From the NCBI GenBank assembly GCA_018374355.1, contig JAHAFI010000003.1, positions 62,001 to 126,000 of the forward strand: a stretch of 64,000 nt of DNA. Direction: 5' to 3'. The notes below the pieces were generated by a model. The model did not search any database, was not told where the DNA came from, and saw only the letters and a program-made list of their open reading frames with translations. Each line of letters opens with the position of its first letter. The stretch's first letter is position 1. Below, in pieces: positions 60,234 to 64,000 of this stretch. Source of the DNA: Clostridiales bacterium (lineage in GTDB: Bacteria; Bacillota; Clostridia; Lachnospirales; Lachnospiraceae). The position numbers and the translations under genes were made by a program.

Positions 60234-61862
60234 ATGTCACAAGTGATATTATTTGATCTGGACGGCACCTTGACGGAGTCGGGAGAGGGAATAACAAAAT
60301 GCGTGCAGTATGCGCTGGGAAAATTGGGAATCGAAGAAAATGATCTGGACCGGCTGCGCTGTTTCGTAGGCCCTCCGCTGAAGGAGCAGTTCATGGCTTA
60401 CGCCGGTCTCGATGATGAGCAGGCGGAACAGGCAGTGGAATATTACAGGGAAAGATACACCACAGTGGGGATTTTTGAGAACCATCTGTATCCAAAGATT
60501 CCGGAACTTTTGGAAGTTTTAAAGATCAATGATAAAATTCTGGGAGTGGCCACCTCAAAGCCGGAGAAATTCGCAAAACAGATTCTGGAGTACTTCAATA
60601 TCGAACAGTATTTTCAGGTGATCGTGGGGAGCGAGATGGACGGAAAGCGGACCAATAAAGCCGAAGTCATAGAGGAAGCCCTGAACCGTCTTCAAATGCA
60701 GGAGGAACGGGACAAGATCCTGATGGTAGGGGACAAGGAGCATGACGTTTTGGGCGCTACAAGCTGCGGAATCCGTTGTGTGGGCGTGACTTACGGATAC
60801 GGAAGCCGGGAGGAACTGGAGGAGGCCGGAGCGGTCTATATTGCCGATACGGTGGAGGATCTGGGGATTCTGGCAAGCCCCAATGATGAGGAGACCACAG
60901 AACATGTGGAATCCGTAAGGAAACCTCTCAGGATCAGAAAAGAAAAACGAAACAAAGGAAAACAGGAGCCATCCGGACAGGAAAAAAAGGAAACTGCGGA
61001 GGAACCGCAGGAAGCAGACCCTCTTCCGGCAGTGACTGCAAGGCCTATGCACCCTTTACTGCAGTTGTGGCGGGTGATTTATCCCATTTTTCTCCATGGA
61101 GGAGCAGCCTTTCTTGTGATGTTTGCCTTCACCTACTATTATCTGGAGAGAGTAAAGGCCGGGGCACAGTTTGATATTCTGGAACAGGTAACGAAAAGCA
61201 GTTTGCTGCAGTTGATTCCCACCTCCCTTATCGCAGGGGGAGCAGCCCTGTTTTTCTATCAGAGGGATCAGAAAAAGAGAAAGGCCGGATTTTTGGGAAA
61301 CGGTGCGGATTTTGTGTGGAGCCCCCCGGTTATCTGGTTTTCTGTAATAGTGCTGGCAATCGCCGGCAGCCAGATTTTGAATGACCTGATACTTATTTTC
61401 CGCCTAAATGAGATTTTTCCGTCCTATGCAGAACTAACGGATGAAACCATGGTAGACCAGCCGATCTGGCTTTTGATGCTGACCATAGGAATCCTTGCGC
61501 CTATTACGGAAGAACTGATTTTCCGCGGACTGATTTTCAGACGGCTGAAGGATTTTATAAAACCGGTTCCGGCGATCATCATTTCATCACTGGTTTTCGG
61601 TTTGTATCATGGAAATATGGTGCAGTTTCTATATGCGTCCCTTCTGGGAAGCCTTCTGGCGATCATTTATAACCGTACGGGAACGCTGTGGACGGCCATT
61701 GTGGCTCATATGGCTGCAAATCTGTGGAGCTTATTCGGCGGGGGATGGTGGTATCTGTTTATGGAACGCCTGCCCTTTGGAATCTGGTTGGGTATTCTGA
61801 TCGAATTGCTGCTCTGTGTGATTCCGGCATATTGGATTTTCGGAAAACGTTCCGGGAGATAA
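60234..61862 (+). CDS. HAD phosphatase fused to CPBP (Abi/CAAX) intramembrane protease
   Basis: A 542-residue two-module protein in one frame. Residues 1 to about 215 are a PGP-like HAD hydrolase: nucleophile region FDLDGTL (D8, D10), ATSKPE (motif II/III area) and MVGDKEHDVLGA (motif IV). Residues about 220-265 are a charged linker. Residues about 270-535 are a multi-pass membrane domain with EELIFR (E426, E427, R431), FGLYHGN (H459) and HMAAN (H492, N496), the full catalytic set of CPBP glutamic-type proteases. HAD enzymes clear phosphoglycolate or similar phosphates. A joint role is unknown. A weak ribosome site (AGAGAG) precedes ATG 60234. Confidence 0.88.
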   Translation: MSQVILFDLDGTLTESGEGITKCVQYALGKLGIEENDLDRLRCFVGPPLKEQFMAYAGLDDEQAEQAVEYYRERYTTVGIFENHLYPKIPELLEVLKINDKILGVATSKPEKFAKQILEYFNIEQYFQVIVGSEMDGKRTNKAEVIEEALNRLQMQEERDKILMVGDKEHDVLGATSCGIRCVGVTYGYGSREELEEAGAVYIADTVEDLGILASPNDEETTEHVESVRKPLRIRKEKRNKGKQEPSGQEKKETAEEPQEADPLPAVTARPMHPLLQLWRVIYPIFLHGGAAFLVMFAFTYYYLERVKAGAQFDILEQVTKSSLLQLIPTSLIAGGAALFFYQRDQKKRKAGFLGNGADFVWSPPVIWFSVIVLAIAGSQILNDLILIFRLNEIFPSYAELTDETMVDQPIWLLMLTIGILAPITEELIFRGLIFRRLKDFIKPVPAIIISSLVFGLYHGNMVQFLYASLLGSLLAIIYNRTGTLWTAIVAHMAANLWSLFGGGWWYLFMERLPFGIWLGILIELLLCVIPAYWIFGKRSGR

Positions 61863-61932
61863 GATAACGCTGGCTGCTGTGAACAAACAGTAACCAGCGC
61901 TAAGATAACAGGCGGATTTTTGAAAAAAGTGC

Positions 61933-61961
61933 TTGTATCCCGATTTTCTTTGTGATATAAT
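61933..61961 (+). promoter_or_regulatory. Promoter of rpsB-tsf
   Basis: TTGTAT (61933-61938), 17-base spacer, TATAAT (61956-61961), giving a leader of about 107 bases. Confidence 0.75.
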
Positions 61962-61993
61962 TTGAACGTTGCAAAAAACACCCATATTGATTC

Positions 61994-62021
61994 CGAGAAG
62001 GTGCCTGTCCGTCAGGTCTCG
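61994..62021 (+). promoter_or_regulatory. Bulged hairpin in the rpsB leader, candidate S2 autoregulatory site
   Basis: CGAGA/TCTCG encloses a five-base bulge AGGTG on one side and an inner CCTG/CAGG stem with loop TCCGT. It lies about 53 bases before the rpsB start. S2 represses its own operon in several bacteria through leader RNA; the assignment here is inference. Confidence 0.4.
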
Positions 62022-62074
62022 AAAAGAATGAGAAGTATGGGGAAGATTAAAACCAAAAAAAGGAGATTGAAATC

Positions 62075-62809
62075 ATGAGTGTTATTTCAATGAAGCAGTT
62101 ACTGGAAGCAGGTGTACATTTCGGACACCAGACAAGAAGATGGAACCCTAAAATGGCAGAATACATCTACACAGAAAGAAACGGAATCTACATCATCGAC
62201 CTGCAGAAATCCGTTGGAATGGTAGATGATGCTTACAAAGCTATTTCTGATATCGCAGCAGAAGGCGGCACCATTCTGTTCGTAGGAACAAAGAAACAGG
62301 CTCAGGACGCTATCAAAGTAGAAGCAGAGCGTTGTGGAATGTACTATGTAAACGAGAGATGGTTAGGCGGTATGCTGACCAACTTCAAAACAATCCAGAG
62401 CAGAATTGCAAGACTGAAAGAGATCGAAGCTATGGAAGCTGACGGAACATTCGATGTTCTGCCTAAGAAAGAAGTTATCGCTCTGAACAAAGAGCTGGAA
62501 AAACTTCAGAAAAATCTGGGCGGAATCAAAGAAATGAAGAGAATTCCGGACGCTATCTTTATTGTAGACCCGAAAAAAGAAAGAATCTGTGTTCAGGAAG
62601 CTCACACACTGGGTATTCCGCTGATCGGTATCTGTGATACAAACTGCGATCCGGAAGAACTGGACTATGTAATCCCGGGTAACGACGATGCTATCCGCGC
62701 TGTAAAACTGATCGTTTCCAAAATGGCTGACGCTGTTATCGAAGCAAATCAGGGAACAACAGCAGATGTTGAATTCGTTGAAGAAGCTGAGGAAGCAGTA
62801 GAAGAATAA
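62075..62809 (+). CDS. rpsB: 30S ribosomal protein S2
   Basis: A 244-residue uS2. It starts MSVISMKQLLEAGVHFGHQTRRWNPKM in two adjoining phrases; FVGTKKQAQD, NERWLGGMLTNFKT and IGICDTNCDPEELDYVIPGNDDAIRA are typical. An acidic tail (FVEEAEEAVEE) ends it. RBS AAAGGAGA. tsf follows, as in nearly all bacteria, here 138 bases away with repeats between. Confidence 0.98.
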   Translation: MSVISMKQLLEAGVHFGHQTRRWNPKMAEYIYTERNGIYIIDLQKSVGMVDDAYKAISDIAAEGGTILFVGTKKQAQDAIKVEAERCGMYYVNERWLGGMLTNFKTIQSRIARLKEIEAMEADGTFDVLPKKEVIALNKELEKLQKNLGGIKEMKRIPDAIFIVDPKKERICVQEAHTLGIPLIGICDTNCDPEELDYVIPGNDDAIRAVKLIVSKMADAVIEANQGTTADVEFVEEAEEAVEE

Positions 62810-62819
62810 GAAACCGATG

Positions 62820-62860
62820 TTCAGCCTTTCAGTTTTTGCGATAAGAAATGAAAGGCTGAA
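62820..62860 (+). terminator. Hairpin after rpsB
   Basis: TTCAGCCTTTCA (62820-62831) pairs perfectly with 62849-62860 over a 17-base loop; TTATTG follows. It may attenuate read-through into tsf or protect the rpsB end. Confidence 0.5.
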
Positions 62861-62886
62861 TTATTGTAACTATTCAGAGGATTACT

Positions 62887-62919
62887 GTGACTATGAAGGA
62901 CGGAGTCCCGAATAGTTAC
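62887..62919. repeat. 33-bp palindromic repeat, copy E
   Basis: GTGACTAT, GA, AGGAC, GGA, GTCCC, GA, ATAGTTAC, with a half copy (GTAACTATTCAGAGG, 62865-62879) just before it. It lies 28 bases before the tsf start, inside the rpsB-tsf leader. Confidence 0.85.
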
Positions 62920-62947
62920 GAACTATTAAAACTAGGAGGAAATCACA

Positions 62948-63886
62948 ATGGCTATTACAGCAGGAATGGTAAAAGAATTAAGAGAAATCAGCGGCGCTGG
63001 TATGATGGATTGTAAGAAAGCTCTTACAGCTACCGATGGCGACATGGACAAAGCTATGGAATTCCTGAGAGAAAAAGGTCTTGCTACCGCTCAGAAGAAA
63101 TCCGGAAGAATCGCAGCAGAAGGTATCGTTAAACTGAACGTTACAGAAGATGGCAAAAAAGCAGTAGCTGTTGAAGTAAACGCTGAGACAGACTTTGTTG
63201 CTAAAAACGACAAGTTTCAGGAGTACGTTGCACAGGTTGCTGAACAGGCTCTGGAAACAACAGTATCCGATATCGACGCTTTCCTTGCTGAGACATGGAA
63301 ATTCGATGCAACAAAAACTGTAAACGAAGCTCTGGCAGCAGAGATCGCATTCATCGGTGAAAACCTGAAAATCCGTCGTTTCCAGCAGGTTGAAGAAGCA
63401 AACGGTTTCGTAGCTTCCTATACTCATATGGGCGGAAAAATCGGTGTTCTGGTTGATGTTGAAACAGATGTTGTAAACGATGATATCAAAGAGATGGCTA
63501 AGAACGTAGCTATGCAGGTAGCTGCTCTGAAACCTCAGTACACAAACGCTTCTGAAGTAAGCGCTGAGTACATTGCTCACGAAAAAGAAATTCTTCTGGC
63601 TCAGATCATGAACGATCCGAAAGAATCCCAGAAACCGGAAAAAGTTATTCAGGGAATGATCAACGGACGTATCAACAAAGAGCTGAAAGAAATCTGTCTG
63701 CTGGATCAGGTTTATGTAAAAGCAGAAGACGGAAAACAGTCTGTTGGAAAATACATCGAAGAAGTTGCAAAAGCTAACGGCGCTAACATCACTGTAAAAG
63801 GATTTGTTCGTTTCGAGACAGGTGAAGGTCTGGAAAAGAAAAATGAAGACTTTGCAGCAGAAGTTGCAGCTCAGATGGGAATGTAA
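62948..63886 (+). CDS. tsf: Translation elongation factor Ts
   Basis: A 312-residue guanine-nucleotide exchange factor for EF-Tu. MVKELREISGAGMMDCKKAL is the N-terminal UBA-like domain, TDFVAKNDKFQ the core contact with EF-Tu. The two-domain dimerisation region is complete. RBS CTAGGAGGA. Codons are of the highly expressed type. Confidence 0.98.
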   Translation: MAITAGMVKELREISGAGMMDCKKALTATDGDMDKAMEFLREKGLATAQKKSGRIAAEGIVKLNVTEDGKKAVAVEVNAETDFVAKNDKFQEYVAQVAEQALETTVSDIDAFLAETWKFDATKTVNEALAAEIAFIGENLKIRRFQQVEEANGFVASYTHMGGKIGVLVDVETDVVNDDIKEMAKNVAMQVAALKPQYTNASEVSAEYIAHEKEILLAQIMNDPKESQKPEKVIQGMINGRINKELKEICLLDQVYVKAEDGKQSVGKYIEEVAKANGANITVKGFVRFETGEGLEKKNEDFAAEVAAQMGM

Positions 63887-63918
63887 TCCCGATTTTGCAA
63901 ATCTTAAATAAGAACCTT

Positions 63919-63955
63919 AAAACCCTTGGAAATCCAGTATTTTCAAGGGTTTTTC
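63919..63955 (+). terminator. Terminator after tsf
   Basis: AAAACCCTTG (63919-63928) pairs with CAAGGGTTTT (63944-63953) and the tail continues in T. Confidence 0.9.
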
Positions 63956-64000
63956 CTTTCTAGGGCACTTCATATATTGCATTATAAATTCATGTAACTT

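Noticed and set aside
61860..61905. Hairpin after the HAD/CPBP gene as terminator
   Set aside because: The paired segments (CGCTGG with CCAGCG) are short and no T-run follows.
17473..62919. 33-bp repeats considered as CRISPR-like
   Set aside because: Copies are scattered over 45 kb with no regular spacers and no cas genes; each is a lone palindrome.

Overview
The window reads as chromosomal DNA of a strict-anaerobe Gram-positive, most likely a Lachnospiraceae member close to Blautia. The reasons are gene content and order (pta-ackA-yceD-rpmF, pyrC-F-K-D-E with the NAD-linked PyrK/PyrD pair, ACT-UPF0210, a glycerol operon with DUF1667, SipW-type secretion), strong AGGAGG-type ribosome sites and TTGACA/TATAAT promoters. 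The genus is inferred from family knowledge; no search was run. I saw no rRNA, tRNA, CRISPR array, transposase or prophage gene.

Layout. 1-1747: the end of recJ, then on the minus strand a fusion of shikimate kinase with a RelQ-type (p)ppGpp synthetase. 1977-6731: glycerol operon (glpK, two flavoprotein dehydrogenase subunits, DUF1667). 6840-10829: a sodium symporter, a MATE exporter and an iron-sulfur aldo/keto reductase. 10830-11307: a C-rich gap holding a nested palindrome of about 240 bp. 11308-17426: zinc-finger membrane protein, polA, coaE, walJ, ACT protein, UPF0210 protein. 17874-23045: three TasA-like proteins, a SipW-type signal peptidase and a thioester/Cna-B adhesin, followed by tmcAL on the minus strand. 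24565-27632: pta, ackA, yceD, rpmF, then a minus-strand cold-shock gene. 28285-32945: pyrimidine operon, then small membrane proteins, an HD hydrolase and a long M29 aminopeptidase.

36683-50192 is an accessory sugar-uptake region. It has a zinc alcohol dehydrogenase, two tandem ROK regulators, a Gfo/Idh oxidoreductase, an ABC importer without its ATPase, a TIM-barrel isomerase, a creatininase-like protein, a second binding protein on the minus strand, a URO-D family protein and an AraC regulator. Oxidoreductase plus isomerase beside an importer suggests oxidation and rearrangement of an imported sugar or glycoside; the substrate cannot be read from the sequence. 50251-53644 is a polyamine-type cluster (SpeD, DUF4178, DUF350, membrane SpeE). 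53766-57336 is purE-M-N-D. 57532-63886 holds argS, a cell-wall amidase, a HAD phosphatase fused to a CPBP intramembrane protease, and rpsB-tsf.

The most unusual items are the shikimate kinase/alarmone synthetase fusion, the HAD/CPBP fusion, the sortase-less SipW/TasA/thioester adhesin locus, the 240-bp nested palindrome, and a family of five 33-bp palindromes with compensating base changes.
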